Both the position numbers and the translations under genes were made by a program. From positions 306,098 to 370,097 of the forward strand of contig CAWHEX010000005.1 in assembly GCA_963828625.1 (NCBI GenBank): a stretch of 64,000 bases of DNA, given 5' to 3'. Positions 8,013-16,440 of the stretch are shown piece after piece. Source of the stretch: PALSA-894 sp963828625. GTDB taxonomy: Bacteria > Pseudomonadota > Alphaproteobacteria > Rhizobiales > Xanthobacteraceae. Every line of letters starts with the position of its first letter. Within the stretch, counting starts at the first letter, position 1. Under the pieces are notes generated by a model. That model saw only the letters and a list, made by a program, of their open reading frames with translations, ran no database searches and was not told the origin of the DNA.

Positions 8013-9134
8013 TCAGGCGCCGCGTCGCTGCGCGCGGAAGAAGAAGAACGCCGCAATCACCGTCACGAGCGCGAGCCCGTACCAGGTCACGACGTATTGC
8101 AGGTGGTTGTTCGGCAGGCTTGCCCTGAGCGGCCCGGCCTTGGGCAGGCCGCCCGGCGCGACCGGTCCTTCCTGATCGATGTAAAACGGCGCGATCGCTC
8201 CCCAGCCTTTCGCCGCCGCCATTCCGGCGGGATCGCGCGCAAACCAGAGATTTTTCGCTGGCTCGTCGGCGGGCGTGAACGTTCCGCGCTGCTCCGGCCA
8301 GCGCATCACGCCGACGATGTCGACGACGCCGGACGGTATCTGATGTGATTTCGGGTCCTGCTTGCCTTCCGGCACGAAGCCGCGGTTAACCACCACGAGG
8401 CTGCCGCCGGTAAGACGCGCCGGCGCGAAGACCCAGTAGCCGGGTCCGCTCACATCCGGCCGCAGCGACGAACCGCTCGAATAGACGAGAGCCTCCTCGC
8501 CCTTGAGAAACTCCGCCGGAAACGCGACGCGGCGGAATTCGTCCGCCGCCGCGCCAAGCTGCGCCCAGCGCTCGCGCGGCGGAAGATTGACCGGGGCGGC
8601 GCCAAGCTTCGTATCGAGCTCGGCGATCAACCCCTCCTTCCACGTCTTGCGTTCGAACTGCCACGTCCCGAGCGCAATCAGCGCCGATACCGTCACAAGC
8701 ACGAAGACAGCCGGAATGAGCAGGCCGCGGCGGCGCGGCGCTTGCCCGCTCACGATTTCGATCCGCGCTCGAGTGCGGCCTTCGGCTGCGGCGTGGTGAT
8801 ATTGCAGAACGATCAGCAGTCCCTTGATGAGGCGCAGCGGCAGCAGCGTCACGACCAAGATCAGCGGCCCCCACAACAGAGCGTGCAGCCAGAACGGCGG
8901 CTGATAAACGATTTCGACGATCAGCGCTCCGCCGACCACGATGAAGCCCGCGATCAGGATGACGAAGATCGCCGGGCCGTCGCCCGCATCGGCAAACGAA
9001 TAGTCGAGCCCGCACGCATCGCATTCCTTGCGCAGCCCGAGAAAGCCGGTGAACAGCGCGCCCTTGCGGCAGCGCGGGCAGCGGCCCGCAAGACCCGTTG
9101 CGATCGATTGCGACAGCGAGGGCTTCTCGGTCAT
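8013..9134 (-). CDS. DUF983 domain joined in frame to SURF1 (cytochrome oxidase assembly)
   Basis: Residues 1 to about 130 are a DUF983 protein: a zinc-ribbon-like start (CPRCRKGALF, CDACGLDY) and two membrane helices (ILIAGFIVVGGALIVEIVYQ, LLWGPLILVVTLLPLRL). Residues from about 145 are SURF1: a first helix GLLIPAVFVLVTVSALIAL, GTWQFERKTWKEGLIAEL, VVVNRGFVPEGK, and a final helix NNHLQYVVTWYGLALVTVIA. SURF1 helps insert heme a into oxidase subunit I. The two are normally separate adjacent genes. At the join, GTGAGC offers a SURF1 start overlapping a TGA in the next frame, so one missing or extra base could have fused them. It overlaps the benE stop by 4 bases. Confidence 0.88.
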   Translation of the reverse strand: MTEKPSLSQSIATGLAGRCPRCRKGALFTGFLGLRKECDACGLDYSFADAGDGPAIFVILIAGFIVVGGALIVEIVYQPPFWLHALLWGPLILVVTLLPLRLIKGLLIVLQYHHAAAEGRTRARIEIVSGQAPRRRGLLIPAVFVLVTVSALIALGTWQFERKTWKEGLIAELDTKLGAAPVNLPPRERWAQLGAAADEFRRVAFPAEFLKGEEALVYSSGSSLRPDVSGPGYWVFAPARLTGGSLVVVNRGFVPEGKQDPKSHQIPSGVVDIVGVMRWPEQRGTFTPADEPAKNLWFARDPAGMAAAKGWGAIAPFYIDQEGPVAPGGLPKAGPLRASLPNNHLQYVVTWYGLALVTVIAAFFFFRAQRRGA

Positions 9135-10307
9135 GGACGGACTCCAACGCGCAGCACGTGGTGCACCGCAAGACCGATGGCAAGGCCCCAGAACGCCGAG
9201 CCGACGCCGAACAGCGAAACGCCCGACGCAGTCATCAGGAATGTGACGAGGCCCGGCAGGCGGCCGTCTTCGTCCTGCACGGCGTTGAGCATCGCGCTGC
9301 CGAATGCACCGATCAAAGCGAGGCCCGCGACCGCCTCGATCAGCACCGGCGGCGAGCGCGCGACCAGCACGGCGGCGATCCCGGCGAGCGCCGCGAGAGC
9401 GACGTAGCCGACGCCGCCGAAAATGCCGGCGACGTAGCGGCGCTTCGGATCAGGGTGGGCGTCGGGCCCGGCACAGAGCGCGGCGGTGATCGCCGCGAGA
9501 TTGATGGTCGGCATCCCGACCAGCGCACCCGCGGCGGACGCCGCGCCGGTCGAGAACAGCAACGGGCCGACGGGCGGGCGATAATCGTAGGCCGAGAGCA
9601 CGGCGAGGCCGGGAAGGTTCTGCCCTGCCATCGTCACGATGAACAGCGGCAGCGCGATGTTGACCATCGCCTCCCACGTGAAGACCGGCCGCACGAACTC
9701 CAAGTGTGGAATGAAATCGGCGGCGTTCATGCCGGCGAAGGGCGCGTCGAATGCCATCCCGATCAGCGCTACCGCGACGGCGGCGGGCACCGCATAGCTG
9801 CGCGCGAAGCGCGTGAACAGGAGCCAGGTGATGAGGATCGCACCCGCGAGCCACGGGACCTTGCCGAGCGCGAGAAACGGCGCGAGGCAGAGCTTGAGCA
9901 GGATGCCCGCGAGCATCGCGCTCGCGATCGACTTCGGGATGGACGCCACGAGGCGGCCGAGCGGCGACCAAAGCCCGGTCAGCATGACGAGCGCGCCGAC
10001 CACGATGAACGCCGCCACGGCGGCGGGAAAGCCGCCAGCAACCGCGCCCGTGGTCGCGAGCAGCGCCATCCCGGGCGTGCTCCATGCGATCGAGATCGGC
10101 ATGCGCAGCCACCAGGAGAGCGCGATGGCGACGATGCCCTTGAGCAGGCCGATCATCACCAGCGCCGAGGCGATCTGCGACACACTCGCTCCGACCGAGA
10201 TCAGCCCCTGAATCAGGATCGCGACCGAGCTCGCATAGCCGACGAGCGCAACGAGCAGCCCCTGCCCCAGCGCCTGAACCGAGAAGTCGTCGCGCAGCGC
10301 GTTCATG
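9131..10307 (-). CDS. benE: BenE-family benzoate/H+ symporter
   Basis: Inner-membrane transporter of the BenE family (about 392 residues, 11-12 membrane helices). Signature segments are GLLVALVGYASSVAILIQGL, ISIAWSTPGMALLATTG, AGGFPAAVAAFIVVGALVML, TGLWSPLGRLVASIP, MAGQNLPGLAVL and GMPTINLAAITAALCAG. I chose the ATG at 10307 (MNALRDDFS); the reading frame stays open to 10435, but that would begin inside the oxidase subunit III gene and before a hairpin. The 3' end overlaps the DUF983-SURF1 start by 4 bases. A carboxylate transporter inside an oxidase assembly block is unexpected. The substrate may not be benzoate. Confidence 0.88.
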
Positions 10308-10344
10308 CCAGGGCGCAGGTCATGGGCGGGATGCCGAAAGCGAA

Positions 10345-10365
10345 GGGCGGCCTTGCGGGCCGCCC
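10345..10365 (-). terminator. Hairpin after the oxidase subunit III gene
   Basis: GGGCGGCC (10345-10352) pairs with GGCCGCCC (10358-10365) over a 5-base loop. It lies between the subunit III stop and the benE start. On the minus strand the T-run after it is weak, so it may be a partial terminator or an mRNA stabiliser. Confidence 0.6.
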
Positions 10366-10391
10366 TCACGAATTGCGTCAGTGCGCCGGCG

Positions 10392-11246
10392 TCAGTGTCC
10401 GCCGGCCGCCGCATGCGCGCCCGCGCCCCAGACATAGATGCAGGCGAACAGGAACAGCCACACCACGTCGACGAAGTGCCAGTACCAGGCGGCGAATTCG
10501 AAGCCGAGGTGATGCGTCGGCGTGAAGTGCCCCTTGTAGACGCGGATCAGGCAGACGAGCAGGAACACGGTGCCGATCAGCACATGCGCGCCGTGGAAGC
10601 CGGTCGCCATGAAGAAGGTCGCGCCGTAGATGTGGCCCGAGTAATTGAACGCCGCGTGACCGTACTCGTAAGCCTGCACGCAGGTGAAGAGCGCGCCGAG
10701 GATCACGGTGCAGATCAGGCCCCACTTCACGCCCTGCCGGTCGTTGTGCAGCAGCGCGTGATGCGCCCAGGTCACGGTCGTGCCCGAGGTGAGCAGGATC
10801 AGCGTGTTGAGAAGCGGCAGGTGCCACGGATTGAACGTCTCGATGCCCTTGGGCGGCCAGACGCCGCCGAGCAGTTCGGTGCGCGCAACATGCACGAGGT
10901 CTGCGGGAAACAACGCGGTCGAGAAATAGGCCCAGAACCAGGCGACGAAGAACATCACCTCCGAGGCGATGAACAGGATCATGCCGTAGCGGTGCGAAAT
11001 CTGCACCACGCGCGTGTGGTCGCCCTTGTGCTCGGCTTCGTTGATGACGTCGCGCCACCACGCCATCATCGTGTAGAGGACGCCGATCGCGCCCGCGGCG
11101 AATACCAGCGGCGCCGCGGCGTAGAGCTTGTGCATCCACGAGATCAGCCCGACCGCGAGCACGAAGGCCGCGACCGATCCGACGATCGGCCACGGCGACG
11201 GATCGACGAGATGGTAGTCGTGATGTTTGGCGTGAGCGTCTGCCAT
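10392..11246 (-). CDS. ctaE: Cytochrome c oxidase subunit III
   Basis: A 284-residue inner-membrane subunit III of the aa3 oxidase with seven predicted helices. Conserved features are YHLVDPSPWPIVGSVAAF, SHRYGMILFIASEVMFFVAW (with the conserved Glu), WAYFSTALFP, PKGIETFNPWHLPLLNTLIL, GATFFMATGFHGAHVLIG and the terminal FEFAAWYWHFVDVVWLFLFA. The start at 11246 (MADAHAKHHDYH) is preferred to the upstream in-frame start at 11282. It is the last oxidase structural gene in the leftward block ctaC-ctaD-ctaB-coxF-ctaG-ctaE. Confidence 0.97.
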   Translation of the reverse strand: MADAHAKHHDYHLVDPSPWPIVGSVAAFVLAVGLISWMHKLYAAAPLVFAAGAIGVLYTMMAWWRDVINEAEHKGDHTRVVQISHRYGMILFIASEVMFFVAWFWAYFSTALFPADLVHVARTELLGGVWPPKGIETFNPWHLPLLNTLILLTSGTTVTWAHHALLHNDRQGVKWGLICTVILGALFTCVQAYEYGHAAFNYSGHIYGATFFMATGFHGAHVLIGTVFLLVCLIRVYKGHFTPTHHLGFEFAAWYWHFVDVVWLFLFACIYVWGAGAHAAAGGH

Positions 11247-11284
11247 CTGTGTCTCCGTTCCGCCCCGGACGAACCGGGCCAACC

Positions 11285-11893
11285 CTAGTTTGTTGCCGAT
11301 TTCGTTCCGCGATCCGCGACCGGCCGCGCCGGCTCACGCACCGCATAGAACGAATAGGAAAGCGTGATCGTGTTGAGATCGTCGAGCTCGGCGTCCTTGG
11401 CGAGCGCCGGATCGACATAGAACACGACCGGCATCTCGCGCTTCTCGCCCGGCCCGAGCCGCTGCTCGGTGAAGCAGAAGCAGTTGATCTTCTGGAAGTG
11501 AATGCCCGTCGTCGCCGGTGCGACGTTGTAGGCCGCCTGCCCCACCGTCTCGCGCGCCGCGAGATTCTGCGCCACGTAGTTGACGGTGAACACCTCGCCG
11601 ATGCGGACCTGAATCGAATTCTGCTCGGGCTCGAAACGCCAGGGCAGCCCGCCGGTGACGTTCCCGTCGAACCGCACCGTGATCGTGCGGCCGAGCGCGC
11701 CCTGCGGCGCGGCGGTTGCGACCTGCGTGCGGCCACCAAAGCCGGTCGTGCGGCAGAACCAGTCGTAGAGCGGCACCGCCGCGTAGGACATGCCCACCAT
11801 CGCGGCGACGAACACGCCGCAGGACGCCGCCACGATCATGTCGCGGCGGTTTCTCCTGAGGTGGCCGGTCGCTTGCGTCATCGGTTCATTCAC
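11285..11893 (-). CDS. ctaG: Cytochrome c oxidase assembly protein CtaG (Cox11)
   Basis: A periplasm-facing copper chaperone that delivers copper to the CuB site of subunit I. One N-terminal membrane anchor (MIVAASCGVFVAAMVGMSYA) is followed by AVPLYDWFCRTTGFGG and the copper site INCFCFTEQ (Cys138, Cys140), then FYVDPALAKD and a C-terminal beta region LNTITLSYSFY, as in Cox11. Start is GTG at 11893, overlapping the coxF stop (GTGA). An ATG at 11881 (MTQATG) is the alternative. Length, 202 residues, is normal. Confidence 0.95.
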   Translation of the reverse strand: MNEPMTQATGHLRRNRRDMIVAASCGVFVAAMVGMSYAAVPLYDWFCRTTGFGGRTQVATAAPQGALGRTITVRFDGNVTGGLPWRFEPEQNSIQVRIGEVFTVNYVAQNLAARETVGQAAYNVAPATTGIHFQKINCFCFTEQRLGPGEKREMPVVFYVDPALAKDAELDDLNTITLSYSFYAVREPARPVADRGTKSATN

Positions 11894-12048
11894 AGCGGAC
11901 GGTTCAACACGCCGGGACCGAGCTTCACCACGGTCACCAGATAGACCAGCAGCACGAGTGCGCCGAGCGAGAGCGCGATCGCGATCGAACGCGCGCGGCG
12001 GCGGCGCTTCTGCTCTTCGGTAAGCACGATGCCATCATCGTTGCTCAT
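11890..12048 (-). CDS. coxF: CoxF-type small oxidase-associated membrane protein
   Basis: A 52-residue protein starting MSNDDGIVLTEEQKRRRRAR, then one membrane helix (IAIALSLGALVLLVYLVTVV) and a short tail. This size, motif (TEEQKRRRR) and position between ctaB and ctaG identify the small CoxF-like protein of Rhizobiales oxidase operons. It probably sits in the inner membrane with its basic N-terminus inside. Its start overlaps the ctaB stop by 4 bases and its stop overlaps the ctaG start. The exact role is not known. Confidence 0.85.
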   Translation of the reverse strand: MSNDDGIVLTEEQKRRRRARSIAIALSLGALVLLVYLVTVVKLGPGVLNRPL

Positions 12049-12993
12049 AGCCCCAGCCCAAGCCGCGCCAGCAGATTGTCGGCGAGCAGCGCGGCGAACA
12101 GCACGAACACATAGAGGAGCGAGAAGCCGAACAGCTTGCGCGCGGATGAGATCGCGGGCTGGCCGGTGCGGTCGCGATAGACGCGCCACGCAAGATGAAG
12201 CATCGCGGCGCCGCAGATCAGCGCGGTGACGCCGTAGATCGCGCCCGGCAAACCCCATGAACCAGGGCGCGAGGCCGACGGGGCCAAGGATCACCGTGTA
12301 GATCAGGATCTGCTTGCGGGTCTCGTCGAACCCTGAGACCACCGGCAGCATCGGCACGCCCGCGCGCGCATAGTCGTCCGACCGGAGCAGCGCGAGCGCC
12401 CAGAAGTGCGGCGGCGTCCACAGGAAGATGATGAGGAACATCAGCACGGGCGCGAGGCTGACGTCGCCGGTCACCGCGGCCCAGCCGATCATCGGCGGGA
12501 AGGCGCCGGCCGCACCGCCGATCACGATGTTCTGCGGCGTCGAGCGCTTCAGCCACATCGTATAGACGAACACGTAAAAGAAGATCGTGAAGGCAAGCAG
12601 CGCCGCAACGAACCAGCTCACCAGCACGCCGAGCACCGCGACCGAGAACGCCGCAAGCGTCGCGCCGAACGCGAGCGCCTCGCCGGGCTGCACGCGGCCC
12701 GCCGGGATCGGGCGCTTGGCGGTGCGCGTCATCACGGCGTCGATGTCGGCGTCGTACCACATGTTGAGCGCGCCCGAGGCGCCCGCGCCGATCGCGATGC
12801 ACAGCAGCGCCGTGAAGCCGATCACCGGATGCACGTGCCCCGGCGCGACCAGCATGCCGACGAGCGCCGTGAACACCACGAGCGACATCACCCGCGGCTT
12901 CAACAGCGCAAGATAGTCCTCGACGCCCGCGAGACTCGGCTGCGCGAGGTCGAGCGGCTTCGATAGATCGGCGCTTTCGCTTACCAGCGACAT
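12045..12993 (-). CDS. ctaB: Protoheme IX farnesyltransferase (heme O synthase), one frameshift
   Basis: Inner-membrane UbiA-family prenyltransferase that farnesylates heme b to heme o for the oxidase. The first segment reads VEDYLALLKPRVMSLVVFTA, the polyprenyl-binding NMWYDADIDAVM (D-x3-D), RTAKRPIPAGRV, FFYVFVYTMWLKRSTPQNIV, IGGAAGAFPPMIGWA, WTPPHFWALALL. After PWFMGFAG, near 12250-12260, the frame shifts by one base, then LPGAIYGVTALICGAAMLHL and the C-terminal helices continue to the stop at 12045. Both parts are fully conserved, so this is most likely a sequencing indel. Repaired length is about 315 residues. Confidence 0.9.
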
Positions 12994-13012
12994 TATCGAG
13001 GCGTCACTCCGC

Positions 13013-14632
13013 TTACTTGATACGCGGCAGCGTGTTGAACTGATGGAACGGCGGCGGCGACGAGAGCGTCCACTCGAGCGTGGTCGCGCCCGGCCCCCAC
13101 GGATTTCCGGCCGCCCTCTCCTTGCGCAGGTAGAACGCGTCGAACACACCGTAGAGGAAGATGAGCGCGCCGAACCCGGAGATGTACGAGCCGACCGACG
13201 AAATGTAGTTCCAGCCCGCGAACGCATCCGGATAGTCGACGTAGCGGCGCGGCATGCCGGCAAGGCCGAGGAAGTGCTGCGGGAAGAACACCAGGTTGAC
13301 GCCGATGAACGTCACCCAGAAGTGCAGCTTGCCGATCTTGTCGTTGTACATGTAGCCGGTGATCTTCGGGAACCAGTAGTACCAGCCCGCGAAGATGGTG
13401 AAGACCGCGCCGAGCGACAGCACGTAGTGGAAGTGCGCCACCACGTAATAGGTTTCCTGCAGCGCGCGGTCGATGCCGGCATTGGCAAGCACCACGCCGG
13501 TCACGCCGCCGACAGTGAACAGGAAGATGAAGCCTATCGCCCACAGCATCGGCGTGCGGAATTCGATCGAACCGCCCCACATTGTGGCGATCCAGGAGAA
13601 GATCTTCACGCCGGTCGGTACCGCGATGACCATCGTGGCGGCGACGAAGTAGGCCTGCACGGCGGCCGACATGCCGACCGTGTACATGTGGTGCGCCCAC
13701 ACGATGAAGCCGATGCCGCCGATCGCGACCATCGCGTAGGCCATGCCGAGATAGCCGAATACCGGCTTGCGCGAGAAGGTCGAGATGATCTGGCTGACCA
13801 TGCCGAAGCCCGGAAGGATCAGGATGTAGACCTCCGGGTGGCCGAAGAACCAGAACAGGTGCTGGAACAGGACCGGGTCGCCGCCGCCCTGCGCCGAGAA
13901 GAAGGTGGTGCCGAAATTGCGGTCGGTGAGCAGCATCGTGATCGCGCCGGCGAGCACCGGCAGCGACAGAAGCAGCAGAAACACCGTGACCAGGATCGAC
14001 CACACGAACAGCGGCATCTTGTGCAGCGTCATGCCGGGCGCGCGCATGTTGAAGATCGTGGTGATGAAGTTGATCGCGCCGAGGATCGACGAGGCGCCCG
14101 CGATGTGCAGCGACAGGATGGCGAAATCGACCGCCGGACCCGGATGGCCCGAGGTCGAGAGCGGCGCATAGAGCGTCCAGCCGCCGCCGACGCCGTTCGC
14201 ACCCGGCTCGCCCTCGAAGAACATCGAGGACAACAGCAGCAGGAAGGAGAACGGCAGCAGCCAGAACGAAATGTTGTTCATGCGCGGGAACGCCATGTCG
14301 GGCGCTCCGATCATCAGCGGCACGATCCAGTTGCCGAACCCGCCGATCATTGCCGGCATCACCATGAAGAAGATCATGATCAGGCCGTGCGCGGTCGTGA
14401 ACACGTTGAACATGTGCGAGGCGTGCTCGCCGTGAAAGAACTGGATGCCCGGGTGCATCAGCTCGATGCGCATGCCGATCGAGAGCACGCCACCGACCAG
14501 TCCGCCGATGATGGCGAACACCAGGTACATCGTTCCGATGTCCTTGTGATTGGTCGAGTAGACGAAACGGCGCCAACCGGTCGGCGTATGATGTTCTTCG
14601 TGCGCCCCGTGAGCCGATGCCGCAGTAGCCAT
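13013..14632 (-). CDS. ctaD: Cytochrome c oxidase subunit I
   Basis: A 539-residue catalytic subunit of the aa3 oxidase with twelve helices, binding heme a, heme a3 and CuB. Visible are YSTNHKDIGTMYLVFA, TAHGLIMIFFMVMPAMIGGF (low-spin heme His), FWFFGHPEVYILILPGFGM (CuB His with the His-Pro-Glu-Val-Tyr crosslink), VWAHHMYTVGM (two CuB His), GVKIFSWIATMWGG (K-channel region) and YYVVAHFHYVLSLGAVF (heme His pair). It is intact, with normal length. It lies between ctaC and ctaB with short gaps, so it is part of one leftward operon. Confidence 0.98.
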   Translation of the reverse strand: MATAASAHGAHEEHHTPTGWRRFVYSTNHKDIGTMYLVFAIIGGLVGGVLSIGMRIELMHPGIQFFHGEHASHMFNVFTTAHGLIMIFFMVMPAMIGGFGNWIVPLMIGAPDMAFPRMNNISFWLLPFSFLLLLSSMFFEGEPGANGVGGGWTLYAPLSTSGHPGPAVDFAILSLHIAGASSILGAINFITTIFNMRAPGMTLHKMPLFVWSILVTVFLLLLSLPVLAGAITMLLTDRNFGTTFFSAQGGGDPVLFQHLFWFFGHPEVYILILPGFGMVSQIISTFSRKPVFGYLGMAYAMVAIGGIGFIVWAHHMYTVGMSAAVQAYFVAATMVIAVPTGVKIFSWIATMWGGSIEFRTPMLWAIGFIFLFTVGGVTGVVLANAGIDRALQETYYVVAHFHYVLSLGAVFTIFAGWYYWFPKITGYMYNDKIGKLHFWVTFIGVNLVFFPQHFLGLAGMPRRYVDYPDAFAGWNYISSVGSYISGFGALIFLYGVFDAFYLRKERAAGNPWGPGATTLEWTLSSPPPFHQFNTLPRIK

Positions 14633-14673
14633 GATCTGTTCCTCGACTTCTTCTCTTTGCCGCCCGCTGCCGG

Positions 14674-15522
14674 TTATTGCTTCGCCGCGACCGCGTTGGC
14701 GGGCGCGCTGGTATCAATCGCGAACTTCTTCTTGGCGTCCGCGAGCCACGTCGCATAGGCCTGCTCGCTGACCACGCGCACCTCGATCGGCATGAACGCG
14801 TGATCCTTGCCGCACAGTTCGGAGCACTGTCCGTAGTAGACGCCCTCGCGGGTCGCCTTGAACCAGGTCTCGTTGAGCCGGCCCGGGATCGCATCGATCT
14901 TCACGCCGAACGACGGCACCGCGAAGGCATGGATCACGTCGGAGCCGATCACCTGCACGCGGACGACCTTGTTGATCGGAACGACGACCGGATTGTCGAC
15001 GCCGAGCAGCCGCGGCGGCGGCGGCGTTATTTTCATCCGGTCCGTCTCGTTCAGCATGATCGAGGTGAACTCGATCTTGTCGTCGGGATAGGCGTAGGTC
15101 CAGTTCCACTGGTTGCCGGTCGCCTTGATGGTGAGATCGGCGGGCGGGATGTTGAGCTGAACGAACAGGATGCGGAACGACGGGATTGCGATCACCACCA
15201 GGATGACGACCGGGACCACCGTCCAGAGCACTTCCAGCAAGGTGTTGTGGGTCGTGCGCGACGGCGTCGGATTGGCCTTGGCGTTGAACTTGACGATCAC
15301 GACCAGAAGAAGGACGAGCACGAAAATCGTGATGAGGATGATGATCCAGAGCACGAAATTGTGGAACCAGGTGATGTCATCCATCGTCGGCGCCGCCGAC
15401 TGCTGGAAGCCCATCTGCCAGGGCGAGGGCTGACCAGAACCGGCGAACGCGAGGCCGCCTCCTGCGAGGGCCGCCGCAATGACCAGCGCGGCCAGTCGGA
15501 TTGTTCGCATGAGCACCAGCAT
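14674..15522 (-). CDS. ctaC: Cytochrome c oxidase subunit II
   Basis: The subunit that accepts electrons from cytochrome c through the binuclear CuA centre. It has a signal peptide, then two helices (FVLWIIILITIFVLVLLLVV and LLEVLWTVVPVVILVVIAIP), then a periplasmic cupredoxin domain. CuA ligands are His198, Cys233, Glu235, Cys237, His241 and Met244 (GQCSELCGKDHAFMP). GNQWNWTYAYPD is the aromatic cytochrome-c entry patch. I chose the ATG at 15522 because GAGGAG lies about 11 bases upstream; ATG 15510 is the alternative. It is the first gene of the oxidase block. Confidence 0.97.
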   Translation of the reverse strand: MLVLMRTIRLAALVIAAALAGGGLAFAGSGQPSPWQMGFQQSAAPTMDDITWFHNFVLWIIILITIFVLVLLLVVIVKFNAKANPTPSRTTHNTLLEVLWTVVPVVILVVIAIPSFRILFVQLNIPPADLTIKATGNQWNWTYAYPDDKIEFTSIMLNETDRMKITPPPPRLLGVDNPVVVPINKVVRVQVIGSDVIHAFAVPSFGVKIDAIPGRLNETWFKATREGVYYGQCSELCGKDHAFMPIEVRVVSEQAYATWLADAKKKFAIDTSAPANAVAAKQ

Positions 15523-15933
15523 TGGCGTGTCCGCTCCTCGTTCGACCGTGGCCGACGGCATTCAAGCCGAAATCTTTGTCGCGATCAGCGTTTAGCCGTT
15601 CGCGCGCGGCACGGCATCATTGCCGGCAAGGCCCTCGGCGCTGGGGGATAGCGCCATGACCGGGGCCTTGGCGGTTTCTCAAACCACAATTCAGCCTACC
15701 TCGCAATGCGCCTCGTGGAGTCGTTCCAGATCGCGCCGGGCGCGCGCGGAGAGCGCCGCAAAGGCCGGATTTCACGGCTATTTTTCCCCACACGCGTTTC
15801 GGGCCTGCCCCGTTCTTGACACGGTTGAAGTCACATGTACGCAGGCAGGCGCAACCTACCGCAGGGGAGCGGCGATTCGGCCTGTGCGCGGCCTGGCCTC
15901 CGGCCACCCGTCCAGCCCTCAAGGGACAAGACC
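15523..15933. other. Divergent intergenic region, oxidase operon and ialB
   Basis: About 410 bases without a convincing gene, between the leftward oxidase operon and the rightward IalB-family gene. TTGACA occurs at 15816-15821 on the plus strand, but no good -10 sits at the right distance. The region must hold promoters for both directions. I see no clear operator palindrome. Confidence 0.5.
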
Positions 15934-16440
15934 ATGGATGCTACCGTCCTGGTGCGTGGAGTTGTCGGCGCCGTGCTGCTGAGCGCCGCACTTGCGGTAC
16001 CGGCGTATGCGCAGGGAACGGTGAAATCGGTTCACGCGGACTGGCAGGTCCGCTGCGACACCCCGCCGGGCGCACAGGGCGAACAATGCGCCCTGATCCA
16101 GAGCGTCACCGCCGAGGATCGCCCCAACGTCGGCCTCACCGTCATCGTGCTCAAGACCGCCGATCAGAAGAGCCGGCTGATGCGCGTGCTCGCCCCGCTC
16201 GGCGTGCTGCTTCCGTCCGGCCTCGGCCTGAAGATCGACAAGGCCGACGTCGGCCGCGCGGGCTTCGTGCGCTGCCTGCCGAATGGCTGCGTCGCCGAGG
16301 TCGTGATGGACGACAACCTCGTGAAGCAGCTGCGCAGCGGCCAGCAGGCGACCTTCATCATCTTCCAGACGCCGGAAGAAGGCATCGGCATCCCGCTCGG
16401 CCTGAAAGGCTTCGGCGAGGGCTACGACAAGCTGCCCTAG
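15934..16440 (+). CDS. Invasion-associated locus B (IalB) family periplasmic protein
   Basis: A 168-residue secreted protein. The signal peptide covers about residues 1-26 (ending PAYA-Q). The mature domain begins VHADWQVRCDTPPGAQGEQC, the IalB hallmark (Trp, then a Cys pair). AGFVRCLPNGCVAEVVMD supplies a second Cys pair and GQQATFIIFQTPEEGIGIPL the conserved C-terminal strand. IalB was named for Bartonella erythrocyte invasion, but the family is widespread in free-living Rhizobiales and its general role is unclear. Start 15934 is preferred because it gives the signal peptide directly. Its stop overlaps the convergent hydrolase stop by 4 bases. Confidence 0.9.
   Translation: MDATVLVRGVVGAVLLSAALAVPAYAQGTVKSVHADWQVRCDTPPGAQGEQCALIQSVTAEDRPNVGLTVIVLKTADQKSRLMRVLAPLGVLLPSGLGLKIDKADVGRAGFVRCLPNGCVAEVVMDDNLVKQLRSGQQATFIIFQTPEEGIGIPLGLKGFGEGYDKLP

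Noticed and set aside
9098..14758. Very long open frames opposite the benE and oxidase genes (for example 475 codons at 9098-10525 and 571 codons at 13043-14758)
   Set aside because: They are antisense to intact, well-recognised genes, are extremely rich in Arg, His, Asp and Gly, and show no domain pattern. They result from high GC at codon position three.
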